NCBI GenBank assembly: GCA_023411615.1
Contig: JAEYOR010000023.1
Location: 1-35,390 of the forward strand
DNA: 35,390 nucleotides
Reading direction: 5' to 3'
From: Actinomycetes bacterium
GTDB lineage: Bacteria; Actinomycetota; Actinomycetes; Actinomycetales; Demequinaceae
Shown here in pieces: positions 15,514-23,672 of this stretch. The translations under genes and the position numbers were made by a program. The notes below the pieces were generated by a model. The model had not been told where the DNA came from, did no database searches, and worked only from the letters and a program-made list of their open reading frames with translations. Every line of letters begins with the position of its first letter. Position 1 is the stretch's first letter.

Positions 15514-15735
15514 ATGGCCAAGAAAGACGGCGTCATCGAGGTAGAGGGCACCGTGGTTGAGGCACTGCCAAACGCGTCGTTCCGTGTGGAACTGACCAAT
15601 GGCCACCTCGTCCTCGCCCACATCTCGGGCAAGATGCGTCAGCACTACATTCGAATCCTCCCCGAGGATCGAGTGGTTGTTGAGCTCAGCCCATACGACC
15701 TGTCCCGCGGCCGGATCGTCTACCGCTACAAGTAA
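15514..15735 (+). CDS. infA: translation initiation factor IF-1
   Basis: IF-1 binds the A site of the 30S during initiation. The 73-residue product starts MAKKDGVIEVEGTVVEALPNASF; HISGKMRQHYIRILPEDRVVVELSPYDL and GRIVYRYK are the family's OB-fold marks, and length is normal. Shine-Dalgarno cggag lies close (spacing 3). Own promoter upstream. Confidence 0.97.
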   Translation: MAKKDGVIEVEGTVVEALPNASFRVELTNGHLVLAHISGKMRQHYIRILPEDRVVVELSPYDLSRGRIVYRYK

Positions 15736-15786
15736 CCCGTCGCCGACGCCACAGTCAGCGGCGCCGACGGCGAAGGAAAGCCAACC

Positions 15787-15900
15787 ATGAAGGTGAAGCC
15801 GAGCGTCAAGCCCATTTGCGACAAATGCAAGGTGATTCGCCGCAGTGGCCGTGTAATGGTCATCTGCGACAACCCGCGTCACAAGCAGCGTCAGGGCTAG
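15787..15900 (+). CDS. rpmJ: 50S ribosomal protein L36, zinc-binding form
   Basis: L36 of the large subunit. Reading from ATG 15787 gives 37 residues, starting MKVKPSVKPICDKCKVI and ending RHKQRQG. Ligands C11, C14, C27 and H32 are all present, so this is the zinc (C-plus) form. It has the normal length of the family. Shine-Dalgarno gaaggaaag (15771-15779) precedes it. Lies between infA and rpsM, its usual place. Confidence 0.96.
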   Translation: MKVKPSVKPICDKCKVIRRSGRVMVICDNPRHKQRQG

Positions 15901-15944
15901 GCGTCAACAACTGAAGACCTCGTTCGGAACCGGGACACCGGTAC

Positions 15945-15964
15945 CCGCGGCTCGGAGGCCGCGG
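15945..15964 (+). promoter_or_regulatory. hairpin in the rpsM leader
   Basis: A perfect 7-bp GC stem (15945-15951 with 15958-15964, 6-nt loop) in the 126-nt gap between rpmJ and rpsM. No T-run follows. In E. coli S4 controls the alpha operon through a structured rpsM leader; whether this hairpin has such a role is unknown. Confidence 0.35.
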
Positions 15965-16026
15965 CCCGCAACACACAGCGGGAATCCGAGCGTCAGACCT
16001 CCGACTACCGATGGAGTAGAAACAAC

Positions 16027-16395
16027 ATGGCACGACTCGTAGGAGTCGACCTCCCGCGCGACAAGCGCATGGAAGTCGCTTTGACGTACATCTATGGCAT
16101 TGGCCGCACGCGTGCGCAGCAGATTCTTGCCGCAACCGGCGTGAGCCCCGATCTCCGCGTGAAGGACGCCACGGACGAGCAGCTCGTCACGTTGCGTGAC
16201 TTCATTGAAGGCAACTTCACCATTGAAGGTGACCTGCGCCGTGAGGTAGCCGCCGACATCCGCCGCAAGGTCGAGATCGGCAACTACCAGGGTCTGCGAC
16301 ACCGCAAGGGCATGCCTGTCCGCGGTCAGCGCACCAAGACCAACGCTCGTACCCGCAAGGGCCCCAAGAAGACCGTCGCCGGAAAGAAGAAGTAA
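16027..16395 (+). CDS. rpsM: 30S ribosomal protein S13
   Basis: S13 of the 30S head, contacting P-site tRNA and the 50S. The 122-residue product has MARLVGVDLPRDKRMEVALTYIYGIG and the C-terminal signature GLRHRKGMPVRGQRTKTNARTRKG. Length is normal. rpsK follows by 3 nt. Confidence 0.97.
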   Translation: MARLVGVDLPRDKRMEVALTYIYGIGRTRAQQILAATGVSPDLRVKDATDEQLVTLRDFIEGNFTIEGDLRREVAADIRRKVEIGNYQGLRHRKGMPVRGQRTKTNARTRKGPKKTVAGKKK

Positions 16396-16398
16396 GCC

Positions 16399-16788
16399 AT
16401 GGCCGCTCCCACGCGCAAGCCGCGCAAGAAGATCAAGAAGACCGTCGCTCACGGTCAGGCACACATTCAGTCGACCTTCAACAACACGATCGTGTCGATC
16501 ACGGACCCCTCGGGTGCTGTCGTGTCGTGGTCGTCGTCTGGACAGGTGGGCTTCAAGGGCTCCCGCAAGTCCACGCCTTACGCCGCGCAGATGGCTGCCG
16601 AGGCTGCTGCTCGCAAGGCGCAGGACGCAGGCATGAGCAAGGTCGACGTGTTCGTGAAGGGCCCGGGTTCGGGCCGCGACACCGCGATTCGCTCGCTGAC
16701 GGCTGCCGGCCTCGAGGTCACCTCCATCAAGGACGTCACCCCGCAGGCACACAACGGCTGCCGCCCGCCCAAGCGTCGTCGCGGCTAG
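16399..16788 (+). CDS. rpsK: 30S ribosomal protein S11
   Basis: S11 of the 30S platform. The 129-residue product shows HIQSTFNNTIVSITDPSGAV, GFKGSRKSTPYAAQMAAEAA and the C-terminal DVTPQAHNGCRPPKRRRG. In many bacteria rpsD follows; here it does not. Confidence 0.97.
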   Translation: MAAPTRKPRKKIKKTVAHGQAHIQSTFNNTIVSITDPSGAVVSWSSSGQVGFKGSRKSTPYAAQMAAEAAARKAQDAGMSKVDVFVKGPGSGRDTAIRSLTAAGLEVTSIKDVTPQAHNGCRPPKRRRG

Positions 16789-16876
16789 TGGTGCTGGCCG
16801 TCGGACGCTGTGACGCCCGGCGGCCCTCCACTCAGCCCTCGCGCGTACCCGCGCCAATTCCATCTAGTCGTTGACA

Positions 16877-16901
16877 CCTTCCGGAACGGACAACCGGAGG
16901 G
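16877..16901 (+). promoter_or_regulatory. hairpin in the rpsK-rpoA gap
   Basis: An 8-bp stem with one G-U (16877-16884 with 16894-16901, 9-nt loop) lies in the 153-nt gap before rpoA. It directly follows a perfect -35-like TTGACA at 16871-16876, but no -10 is found at a suitable distance. A role as leader structure for rpoA is possible; no T-run, so not a clear terminator. Confidence 0.3.
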
Positions 16902-16941
16902 CACGAGCATCAAATAGTGGGTGCTCGGAAAGGAAGAGAAA

Positions 16942-17931
16942 GTGCTCATCGCACAGCGACCCACCCTGACCGAAAAGGTCATCTCGGACAACCGCTCGCA
17001 GTTCTCGCTCAAGCCGCTCGAGCCTGGCTTTGGCTACACGCTCGGCAACTCTTTGCGCCGCACTCTGCTCTCGTCGATCCCTGGCGCCGCTGTCACCAGC
17101 GTCCGCTTCGAAGGCGTGCTGCACGAGTTCACCACCATTGAGGGGGTGAAGGAGGATGTCACCGAGATTCTCCTCAACCTCAAGTCGCTGGTGGTCTCCT
17201 CGGAGAACGACGAGCCGGTCATCATGTATTTGCGCAAGTCAGGTGCTGGCGCCGTCACGGCTGCCGACATCGCCCCGCCCGCAGGCGTCGAGATTCACAA
17301 CCCGGACCTCCACATCGCCACGCTCAACTCGAAGGCGAAGTTCGAGGTTGAATTGACGGTGGAGCGTGGCCGTGGCTACGTGCCCGCCGCCCTCAACAAG
17401 TCCTATGACGCAGAGATCGGCCAGATCCCTGTCGACTCGATCTACTCGCCCGTGCTCAAGGTCACCTACAAGGTCGAAGCGACCCGTGTGGCACAGCGCA
17501 CCGACTTTGACGAGCTGATCCTCGACGTTGAAACCAAGTCCTCCATCTCGCCTCGCGACGCTGTCGCGTCGGCTGGCTCGACCCTCGTCGAGCTGTTCTC
17601 GCTCGCCCGCAGCCTCAACGAGGCCGCCGAGGGCATCGAGATCGGCCCGTCGGACACGGACGAGTCGCTCGAGGAGGACTTCAACATGCCCATCGAGGAC
17701 CTCAGCCTGACGCAGCGTTCGTACAACTGCCTCAAGCGTGAGGGCATCCACACCGTGGGCGAGCTGACTGCTCGTTCCGAGACGGACCTCATGGACATCC
17801 GTAACTTCGGCCAGAAGTCGATCACCGAGGTAAAGGAGAAGCTCGCCGAGTTGGGCTTCACCTTGAAGGACGGCGGTCACGATTACGACCCGTCTGTCTC
17901 CGGTGTGTACTTCTCCGGCGGCGACGAGTAA
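16942..17931 (+). CDS. rpoA: RNA polymerase alpha subunit
   Basis: Assembly platform of RNA polymerase and contact point for activators. The 329-residue product has the N-terminal dimerisation domain (GFGYTLGNSLRRTLLSSIPGAA, residues about 31-52) to about residue 230. A short acidic linker and the C-terminal DNA-binding domain follow (LTQRSYNCLKREGIHTVGEL, then MDIRNFGQKSITEVKEKLAELG). GTG 16942 is chosen: aggaag is 5 nt upstream and the protein then begins MLIAQRPTLTEKV as in relatives. An upstream GTG at 16921 would add seven residues. Confidence 0.96.
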   Translation: MLIAQRPTLTEKVISDNRSQFSLKPLEPGFGYTLGNSLRRTLLSSIPGAAVTSVRFEGVLHEFTTIEGVKEDVTEILLNLKSLVVSSENDEPVIMYLRKSGAGAVTAADIAPPAGVEIHNPDLHIATLNSKAKFEVELTVERGRGYVPAALNKSYDAEIGQIPVDSIYSPVLKVTYKVEATRVAQRTDFDELILDVETKSSISPRDAVASAGSTLVELFSLARSLNEAAEGIEIGPSDTDESLEEDFNMPIEDLSLTQRSYNCLKREGIHTVGELTARSETDLMDIRNFGQKSITEVKEKLAELGFTLKDGGHDYDPSVSGVYFSGGDE

Positions 17932-17949
17932 CAAGGAGAACCACTCAAC

Positions 17950-18549
17950 ATGCCTACGCCCCCTAAGGGTCCGCGCCTCGGCGGCGGCCCCGCTCACGAG
18001 CGCCACATCCTGGCTAACCTCGCGCAGTCACTCTTTGAGCACGGCCGCATCACCACAACGGAGACCAAGGCCAAGCGCCTTCGTCCCTACGCGGAGCGCC
18101 TCATCACCTTCGCCAAGCGCGGAGACCTCGCCTCGCGTCGTCGCGTGCTTGGTGTGATCTCGGACAAGGGTGTGGTCCACACCCTCTTCACCGAGATCGG
18201 CCCCGGCTTCGCCGAGCGCGAGGGTGGATACACCCGCATCACCAAGATCGGTCCGCGTAAGGGTGACAACGCCCCCATGGCCGTGATCGAGCTGGTGGAG
18301 TTTGGCGCTCCCGCCAAGAAGGCCGTGAAGACCGAGGCGGAGAAGGCCACGAAGAAGGCGGCTGCAAAGCCTGCCGCGGACAAGGCCGACAAGGCTAAGG
18401 CGGACAAGGCCGAGGAGGCCGCAGCGGCTGAAGAGAAGGTCGAGGAGGCTCCTGAGCCCGAGACCCAGGTCACGCAGGTCGAAGGCGAGCACTCGGAGGA
18501 CCCCGCCGAGGGTGCCGACGACGAGTCCGCCGAGGCGAGCGACAAGTAA
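17950..18549 (+). CDS. rplQ: 50S ribosomal protein L17 with long C-terminal tail
   Basis: L17 at the exit-tunnel side of the 50S. Family core is residues 1-118: MPTPPKGPRLGGGPAHERH, LANLAQSLFEHGRITTTETKAK and RITKIGPRKGDNAPMAVIELV. The total is 199 residues because an about 80-residue tail follows, first Lys/Ala-rich and then Glu/Asp-rich, ending EDPAEGADDESAEASDK. Such tails are common in actinobacterial L17. aaggag precedes ATG 17950. Confidence 0.96.
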   Translation: MPTPPKGPRLGGGPAHERHILANLAQSLFEHGRITTTETKAKRLRPYAERLITFAKRGDLASRRRVLGVISDKGVVHTLFTEIGPGFAEREGGYTRITKIGPRKGDNAPMAVIELVEFGAPAKKAVKTEAEKATKKAAAKPAADKADKAKADKAEEAAAAEEKVEEAPEPETQVTQVEGEHSEDPAEGADDESAEASDK

Positions 18550-18591
18550 CGACGACGCTGGCGTACGCGCCGCGTTCCAAGGCGGGTTCTC

Positions 18592-19527
18592 ATGACCGAG
18601 CTGGATTCCGGCCAGGTTGTGAGGGCCCGCCTTGACTTTTCTTACGACGGCACCGCCTTTTCGGGCTGGGCCGCCCAACCTGGACTGCGTACCGTCCAGG
18701 AGACACTCGAAGCGGCGCTTCGCCAGGTGGTCCGCACTGCCAACGGACAAGGCCTCGACGAGCATGCCGCGCGCGTCACGGTGGCGGGCCGTACGGACGC
18801 GGGAGTTCATGCGCGCGGTCAAGTTGCGCATGTCGACATCCCTCGGGATGCGTGGGAACGGCTGCCGGGCCGTGCTGATCGTTCCGAAACGGAGGCCTTG
18901 CAAACCCGCCTCACGGGCGTGCTCCCGGTCGACGTCGCCATACGGCGGATCTCAGTCGCCCCGCCGGGATTCGACGCCCGGTTCTCCGCCATTCAACGCA
19001 GGTACGCCTACCGCCTGTGCGACGAGCGGAGCCTGCGCGATCCACTGACCCGCTACCACGTTGTGTGGCACGATAAGCCGCTCTCTATCGATGCCCTCAA
19101 TGCGGCGTCGGCGCCGTTACGTGGCCTGCGCGACTTTGCGCCATTCTGCAAAGCCCGCGAAGGTGCGACAACGATCCGCGATCTGCAGGAGTTCTCGTGG
19201 GCGCGGCCACTGGAGGGGCCCGACGCTGGTCTCGTTGTTGCGACGGTGCGGGCCGACGCTTTCTGCCACTCGATGGTGCGCGGTCTCGTTGGTGCAGTGC
19301 TCGCTGTGGGGGAGGGGCGTCGGGATCTCGAATGGCTCGAGAACATTGCGGCAGGGACGGTGCGCTCGCAAGCGATCGCGGTTGCGCCAGCACACGGCCT
19401 CACCCTAGAAGAAGTGCCCTATCCGGCCGACGCTGACCTGGCTCTCCGTGCGGAACAAACCCGGGCGCGGCGCACCACAGCAGGGGACGATGCTTCCGTC
19501 GAGAAAAGCGACGAGCGCGCGAATTGA
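18592..19527 (+). CDS. truA: tRNA pseudouridine(38-40) synthase TruA
   Basis: Isomerises uridine in the anticodon arm of many tRNAs. The 311-residue product has LDFSYDGTAFSGWAAQPGLRTVQ (residues about 12-34) and the catalytic-aspartate motif VAGRTDAGVHARGQVAH. It also has RRYAYRL, FAPFCKAREG and VRADAFCHSMVRGLVG at the expected positions. The last about 35 residues are charged and outside the core. It lies 42 nt after rplQ, the usual actinobacterial place. Confidence 0.95.
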   Translation: MTELDSGQVVRARLDFSYDGTAFSGWAAQPGLRTVQETLEAALRQVVRTANGQGLDEHAARVTVAGRTDAGVHARGQVAHVDIPRDAWERLPGRADRSETEALQTRLTGVLPVDVAIRRISVAPPGFDARFSAIQRRYAYRLCDERSLRDPLTRYHVVWHDKPLSIDALNAASAPLRGLRDFAPFCKAREGATTIRDLQEFSWARPLEGPDAGLVVATVRADAFCHSMVRGLVGAVLAVGEGRRDLEWLENIAAGTVRSQAIAVAPAHGLTLEEVPYPADADLALRAEQTRARRTTAGDDASVEKSDERAN

Positions 19528-19553
19528 CCGTGTGCCAAGCACGGCGGTAGACT
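19524..19553 (+). promoter_or_regulatory. rplM-rpsI promoter
   Basis: ttgacc (19524-19529), 18-nt spacer, tagact (19548-19553). A strong match to the actinobacterial housekeeping consensus. The -35 overlaps the truA stop codon. It leaves a leader of about 110 nt before rplM. Confidence 0.75.
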
Positions 19554-19626
19554 TGCCGGTCGTTGTGCGTTCCCCGTGGACTGGTGTTTCCCACTCGCCG
19601 CCGCAGGACCCGCCGACCGAAACGTC

Positions 19627-19644
19627 GCGGTGCTTTTGCACCGC
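19627..19644 (+). promoter_or_regulatory. hairpin in the rplM leader
   Basis: A perfect 7-bp stem (19627-19633 with 19638-19644) with loop tttt lies in the rplM leader, about 30 nt ahead of the start codon. Bacillus has an L13 leader regulating the same operon, but I cannot show that this is homologous. Confidence 0.4.
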
Positions 19645-19672
19645 ATACCGACTCTGAGTAGAAGGCTTCACA

Positions 19673-20116
19673 GTGCGTACGTATTCTCCCAAGCCGGGTG
19701 ACGTGACCAAGAACTGGTACGTCATCGATGCTACTGACGTGGTTCTCGGTCGTCTGGCCTCCCAGGCTGCTGTGCTGCTTCGCGGCAAGCACAAGGCGAC
19801 CTTTGCCCCCCACATCGACAACGGCGACTTTGTCATCGTCATCAACGCCGAGAAGGTGGCGCTGACGGGTAACAAGTTGACCGACAAGAAGGTCTACCGT
19901 CACTCGGGTTACCCGGGCGGTCTCAAGACCAAGCCGATCGGCGAGCTCATTGAGCGCCAGCCCACCAAGGTGATCGAGAACGCCGTCAAGGGCATGCTGC
20001 CCAAGAACAAGCTGGCAGGCGCCCAGCTGTCCAAGCTGAAGGTGTACGCGGGCCCTGACCACCCGCACGCCGCCCAGCAGCCCAAGCCCTTTGAGATTTC
20101 CCAGGTCGCGCAGTAA
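19673..20116 (+). CDS. rplM: 50S ribosomal protein L13
   Basis: L13, an early-assembly 23S rRNA binder. The 147-residue product starts MRTYSPKPGDVTKNWYVIDATDVVLGRLAS, with HIDNGDFVIVINAEKVALTGNK and GMLPKNKLAGAQLSKLKVYAGPDHPH as family marks. Start is GTG 19673, after gtagaaggc. rpsI follows, the usual partner. Confidence 0.97.
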   Translation: MRTYSPKPGDVTKNWYVIDATDVVLGRLASQAAVLLRGKHKATFAPHIDNGDFVIVINAEKVALTGNKLTDKKVYRHSGYPGGLKTKPIGELIERQPTKVIENAVKGMLPKNKLAGAQLSKLKVYAGPDHPHAAQQPKPFEISQVAQ

Positions 20117-20139
20117 GCGCCCGCAGAAGGATTGAACAG

Positions 20140-20613
20140 ATGACTGACGTCACCGCTGAGAACGAGATTCCCACCGAGTACACCACCGAGACCGCGCCCG
20201 TGCGTGGCAAGGGTGCCTCGGACATTGCCCCCGGCGCTGGCCTCGGCCGCCGCAAGGAGGCTGTTGCCCGCGTTCGTCTGGTGCCCGGTACCGGTGCATG
20301 GACGATCAACGGCCGCACGCTTGAGGACTACTTCCCCAACAAGGTGCACCAGCAGCTCGTGAACTCGCCGTTCGCTCTGCTCGACATCGAGGAGAAGTTC
20401 GACGTCCACGCCCGTATTCACGGTGGTGGCCCCTCGGGCCAGGCCGGTGCGCTGCGACTTGGCGTGGCCCGTGCGCTCAACGCCATCGATGCCGAGCACA
20501 ACCGTGGTTCGCTGAAGAAGGCTGGCTTCCTCACGCGTGACGCGCGTGTTGTCGAGCGCAAGAAGGCTGGTCTCAAGAAGGCCCGTCGCGCTCCTCAGTA
20601 CTCGAAGCGTTAA
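20140..20613 (+). CDS. rpsI: 30S ribosomal protein S9
   Basis: S9 of the 30S head; its C-terminal tail reaches the P-site tRNA. The 157-residue product has GLGRRKEAVARVRLVPGTGAWTINGR and GGGPSGQAGALRLGVARAL, and ends KKARRAPQYSKR as required. An acidic about 30-residue N-terminal extension (EIPTEYTTETAPV) is present, which is common in actinobacteria. Confidence 0.97.
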   Translation: MTDVTAENEIPTEYTTETAPVRGKGASDIAPGAGLGRRKEAVARVRLVPGTGAWTINGRTLEDYFPNKVHQQLVNSPFALLDIEEKFDVHARIHGGGPSGQAGALRLGVARALNAIDAEHNRGSLKKAGFLTRDARVVERKKAGLKKARRAPQYSKR

Positions 20614-20628
20614 TCGAGGACATCGCGC

Positions 20629-21990
20629 GTGGCGCGCTTGTTTGGCACGGACGGCGTCCGTGGCCTGGCCAACCGCGACATCACGGCCGAGCTTGCGCTC
20701 AGCCTGTCCGTTGCGGCTGCCCATGTTCTCGCCGAACGCGGCGAGTTCTCCGGACATCGCCCACGCGCCGTCCTCGGCCGTGACACCCGCCTATCGGGTG
20801 AGTTCCTCTCGTCAGCCGTGGCGGCAGGGCTCGCCTCGGCAGGCGTTGATGTGCTCGACGCCGGCGTCCTTCCGACGCCGGCTGTCGCATATCTGACGGG
20901 GGCTGTCGACGCTGATCTCGGCGTTGTCATTTCCGCTTCGCACAACCCGATGCCGGACAACGGCATCAAGTTCTTTGCGCGCGGCGGGGTGAAGCTGCCC
21001 GACGCCGTTGAGGATGCGATTGAAGAGCGCCTCGACGAAGAATGGGATCGCCCGGTGGGTGAGGCCGTAGGGGAGATCACCGACGCGAGTCACCTTGCGG
21101 CGGAGTACCTTGCCCATCTCGACACCGCTGTGACGGAGTTTGCTGGTCGCGCCACGCCCTTGGCGGGCCTCACGATCGTTGTCGATGGCGCACATGGCGC
21201 CGCATCGCAGATCGGTCCCGCCGCTCTTGAGGCGGCAGGCGCTGCGGTGGTTCGCCTCCACTGTGACCCGGATGGCCGCAATATCAACGCCAACGCGGGC
21301 TCAACTCACATGGGTGCGCTGCAGGCCGCAGTCGTCGAACATGGCGCAGATCTGGGCGTGGCTTACGACGGCGACGCTGATCGTTGCTTGGCGGTTGACG
21401 CGAGCGGCGCGCTGATCAACGGCGACCACATCATGGGCCTTCTCGCGGTCGCGATGCGGGACAACGACACCCTGTACCACGACACTCTCGTGGCGACCGT
21501 GATGTCGAATCTTGGCCTCCACCACGCAATGCGCCGCGAACACATCGACATTGTCGAGACTGCTGTGGGCGACCGATATGTTCTCGAGGCGATGCGCGAG
21601 GGCGGGTACACGCTCGGTGGTGAGCAGTCCGGCCACATCATCATGTCGCGCTACGCAACCACTGGCGACGGTGTTCTCACCTCATTGCTGCTTGGTTCCC
21701 TCGCGGCGACCAGCGGCTCACTCGCTGACTTGGTGGCGGGGATCGAGACGTTGCCGCAGGTGCTCATCAATGTGGGGGGCGTGGACCGCTCGCGTGTCCA
21801 CACGGACCCCGAACTCGCCGATGCTCTCACCACCGTGCGCAATGAGCTCGGCGACGGTGGCCGCGTGCTCCTTCGAGCGTCGGGCACGGAACCGCTTGTG
21901 CGGGTCATGGTGGAAGCCGGCACGCAAGAAGACGCCCAGCGCCATGCCGACGCTCTCGCTGCGGTGGTCGCGGGGCGTCTCGCCCTCTAG
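20629..21990 (+). CDS. glmM: phosphoglucosamine mutase
   Basis: Converts glucosamine-6-phosphate to glucosamine-1-phosphate for UDP-GlcNAc and thus peptidoglycan. The 453-residue product begins MARLFGTDGVRGLANRDIT. The catalytic phosphoserine is Ser104 in VISASHNPMPDNG, the metal loop is YDGDADRC, the sugar loop is GGEQSGHI, and the phosphate-binding loop RASGTEPLVRVMVE is near the end. GTG 20629 is 15 nt after rpsI. glmS, the previous step, lies 2.7 kb downstream. Confidence 0.97.
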   Translation: MARLFGTDGVRGLANRDITAELALSLSVAAAHVLAERGEFSGHRPRAVLGRDTRLSGEFLSSAVAAGLASAGVDVLDAGVLPTPAVAYLTGAVDADLGVVISASHNPMPDNGIKFFARGGVKLPDAVEDAIEERLDEEWDRPVGEAVGEITDASHLAAEYLAHLDTAVTEFAGRATPLAGLTIVVDGAHGAASQIGPAALEAAGAAVVRLHCDPDGRNINANAGSTHMGALQAAVVEHGADLGVAYDGDADRCLAVDASGALINGDHIMGLLAVAMRDNDTLYHDTLVATVMSNLGLHHAMRREHIDIVETAVGDRYVLEAMREGGYTLGGEQSGHIIMSRYATTGDGVLTSLLLGSLAATSGSLADLVAGIETLPQVLINVGGVDRSRVHTDPELADALTTVRNELGDGGRVLLRASGTEPLVRVMVEAGTQEDAQRHADALAAVVAGRLAL

Positions 21991-22014
21991 CGCGGTCCGC
22001 GTACTCACGCCACC

Positions 22015-22020
22015 TAGACT
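22015..22020 (+). promoter_or_regulatory. -10 box of a likely leaderless transcript (DedA gene)
   Basis: tagact ends 6 nt before the GTG start at 22027, so transcription would begin at the start codon itself. No Shine-Dalgarno is present between glmM and this GTG. No good -35 is seen. Confidence 0.5.
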
Positions 22021-22026
22021 GTCCCG

Positions 22027-22776
22027 GTGAGCGATGTCTGGGACTGGGTACTGCATCTGTCTGACTACATCGAGAGCGGCATTCTCGATCTCGTCGAGTC
22101 ATGGTTGATTTTCCCTGCCATTTTTGGAGTGTCGTTCGTCGACGCGGTCTTCCCCGTGGTGCCGAGCGAATCCTCCGTTATTGCGGCAGCGTCGGCATGG
22201 CAAGCGGTAGGCAAACCCAACCTCGTCCTCGTTTTTGTGGCGGCAGCGGTGGGGGCCTGGTGCGGTGACCAGGTGACGTACACCATTGGCACCAAGGTGG
22301 ACCTGCGTTCCCACCGCTTCTTCCGCCGCCCCAAAGTGATCGCCGCCCTTGACTGGGCCGAGCACGCTCTTGAGCATCGCGGAACTCTCTACATCATCGC
22401 TGCCCGTTTCATCCCGATGGGCCGCGTTGCCGTCAACCTGAGCGCGGGAGCATTGCGGTATCCACGCCGGCGCTTCATGGGAGTGGACGGCATTGCCGTC
22501 TCCATTTGGGCGGCTTGGGGCATCGGCATCGGCACCGTGGCGGCCAGCTTCCTGGGGGACAACCTCCTCTTGTCGATCGTTGTGGGCATCACGGGCGGCG
22601 TGCTGCTCGGCATCGGGGTGGACCGCGTCCTGTCACTCTTTGGTCTCACCGCGCCTCACCTTCCCGACGTGCGCGAGCGCATTGAAGGCGTGGACGACGA
22701 CGCCGCCGACGGCGACACCTCGGGCGCTGACGGGGACGTAGGCCCTGAGGAGAAGGTGGAAGTCGACGAGGAATGA
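22027..22776 (+). CDS. DedA family membrane protein
   Basis: DedA/SNARE-associated family proteins move or flip membrane lipid carriers such as undecaprenyl phosphate in some species; the substrate here is unknown. The 249-residue product has several hydrophobic segments. Its pattern is typical of the family: FPAIFGVSFVDAVFPVVPSES, VGAWCGDQVTYTIGTKVD, AARFIPMGRVAVNLSAGAL and WAAWGIGIGTVAASFLGD. The last about 30 residues are Asp/Glu-rich. GTG 22027 seems leaderless. It overlaps the following methyltransferase by 4 nt (ATGA), implying coupling. Confidence 0.9.
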   Translation: MSDVWDWVLHLSDYIESGILDLVESWLIFPAIFGVSFVDAVFPVVPSESSVIAAASAWQAVGKPNLVLVFVAAAVGAWCGDQVTYTIGTKVDLRSHRFFRRPKVIAALDWAEHALEHRGTLYIIAARFIPMGRVAVNLSAGALRYPRRRFMGVDGIAVSIWAAWGIGIGTVAASFLGDNLLLSIVVGITGGVLLGIGVDRVLSLFGLTAPHLPDVRERIEGVDDDAADGDTSGADGDVGPEEKVEVDEE

Positions 22777-23672
22777 CGAAGAACCCTTATGGCATCGACG
22801 GCATCGTCGACGGTGTGGATATTGAGTGGGCTGACGCTCGGGGTGCGAACCTTGCGAACTGGGAAGACCGTGTTCCTCTTCACCTCGAGGCATACAACCT
22901 CACAGCTCTCCGTGAGGACCCCCGGCACCTGAGCCAAGTGGTCACCGATGATCTGCCCGTGTTGACCTCGCACCTTGCGTCGGGCTCGCTTGAGGGCATG
23001 GAGCTGTGCCACCTTCAATGCCATATCGGCACGGACACCCTGTCATTGGCGAGGGCGGGCGCACGCGTCACTGGCGTTGACTTCTCTCCTGCTGCGCTCA
23101 TCGCAGCGCGCACGCTTGCGGCTGAGATCGGTATTGAGGCGCGCTTTGTCGAAGGCGACGTATTGGAGTCCCGTGCGCTTGTCGACGCACAGCTCGGGCC
23201 CGACGTGAATTTTGACGTGGTCTACACGAGCATTGGCACGATCTCGTGGCTGAGGGACCTCGACCGGTGGGGAGCCCAGATTGCGACTCTTCTCAAGCCT
23301 GGCGGGCTCTTCTACTTCCGAGACGCGCATCCGTTCCTCTTCACGCTCGACGATGAGGCCCCCGACTTCACGGTGAAGTACCGATACTTTGGCGATGGCC
23401 GCGCTCTCGCGTGGGATGACGACAGCACGTATGTCGGTGACGGCACGCTCGAACACACGACCACCTTCGAGTGGCCGCATCCCGTTTCCGAGATCGTCTC
23501 GGTGTTGTTGCGCCATGGTCTCCAATTGGTCGCTCTTGATGAGGGCACCACGTTGCCGTGGAAGTTCATGGAGCGCATGGAAGAGTTGCCGGACGGTAAC
23601 TATGTGTTTCCCGCTCACGAGCGCGACAAGATGCCGTGCACCATCACGGTTGTGGCCCGCAAGCCGCTATAG
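22773..23672 (+). CDS. class I SAM-dependent methyltransferase
   Basis: Substrate unknown. The 299-residue product has a Rossmann-type SAM site: LCHLQCHIGTDTLSLARAGARVTGVDFSP (about residues 70-98) is motif I with the acidic residue of strand 2. FVEGDV follows, then VVYTSIGTISWLRDLDRW and LLKPGGLFYFRDAHP. The C-terminal half (YFGDGRALAWDDD, TTTFEWPHPVSEIVSVLLRHG) is of a kind seen in small-molecule methyltransferases. Overlaps the DedA gene by 4 nt. Its stop shares the palindrome CTATAG with the coaA stop on the other strand. Confidence 0.85.
   Translation: MTKNPYGIDGIVDGVDIEWADARGANLANWEDRVPLHLEAYNLTALREDPRHLSQVVTDDLPVLTSHLASGSLEGMELCHLQCHIGTDTLSLARAGARVTGVDFSPAALIAARTLAAEIGIEARFVEGDVLESRALVDAQLGPDVNFDVVYTSIGTISWLRDLDRWGAQIATLLKPGGLFYFRDAHPFLFTLDDEAPDFTVKYRYFGDGRALAWDDDSTYVGDGTLEHTTTFEWPHPVSEIVSVLLRHGLQLVALDEGTTLPWKFMERMEELPDGNYVFPAHERDKMPCTITVVARKPL

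Noticed and set aside
16871..16876. Perfect TTGACA as a -35 for rpoA
   Set aside because: No TAnnnT at 16-19 nt downstream; the following bases form a hairpin instead.
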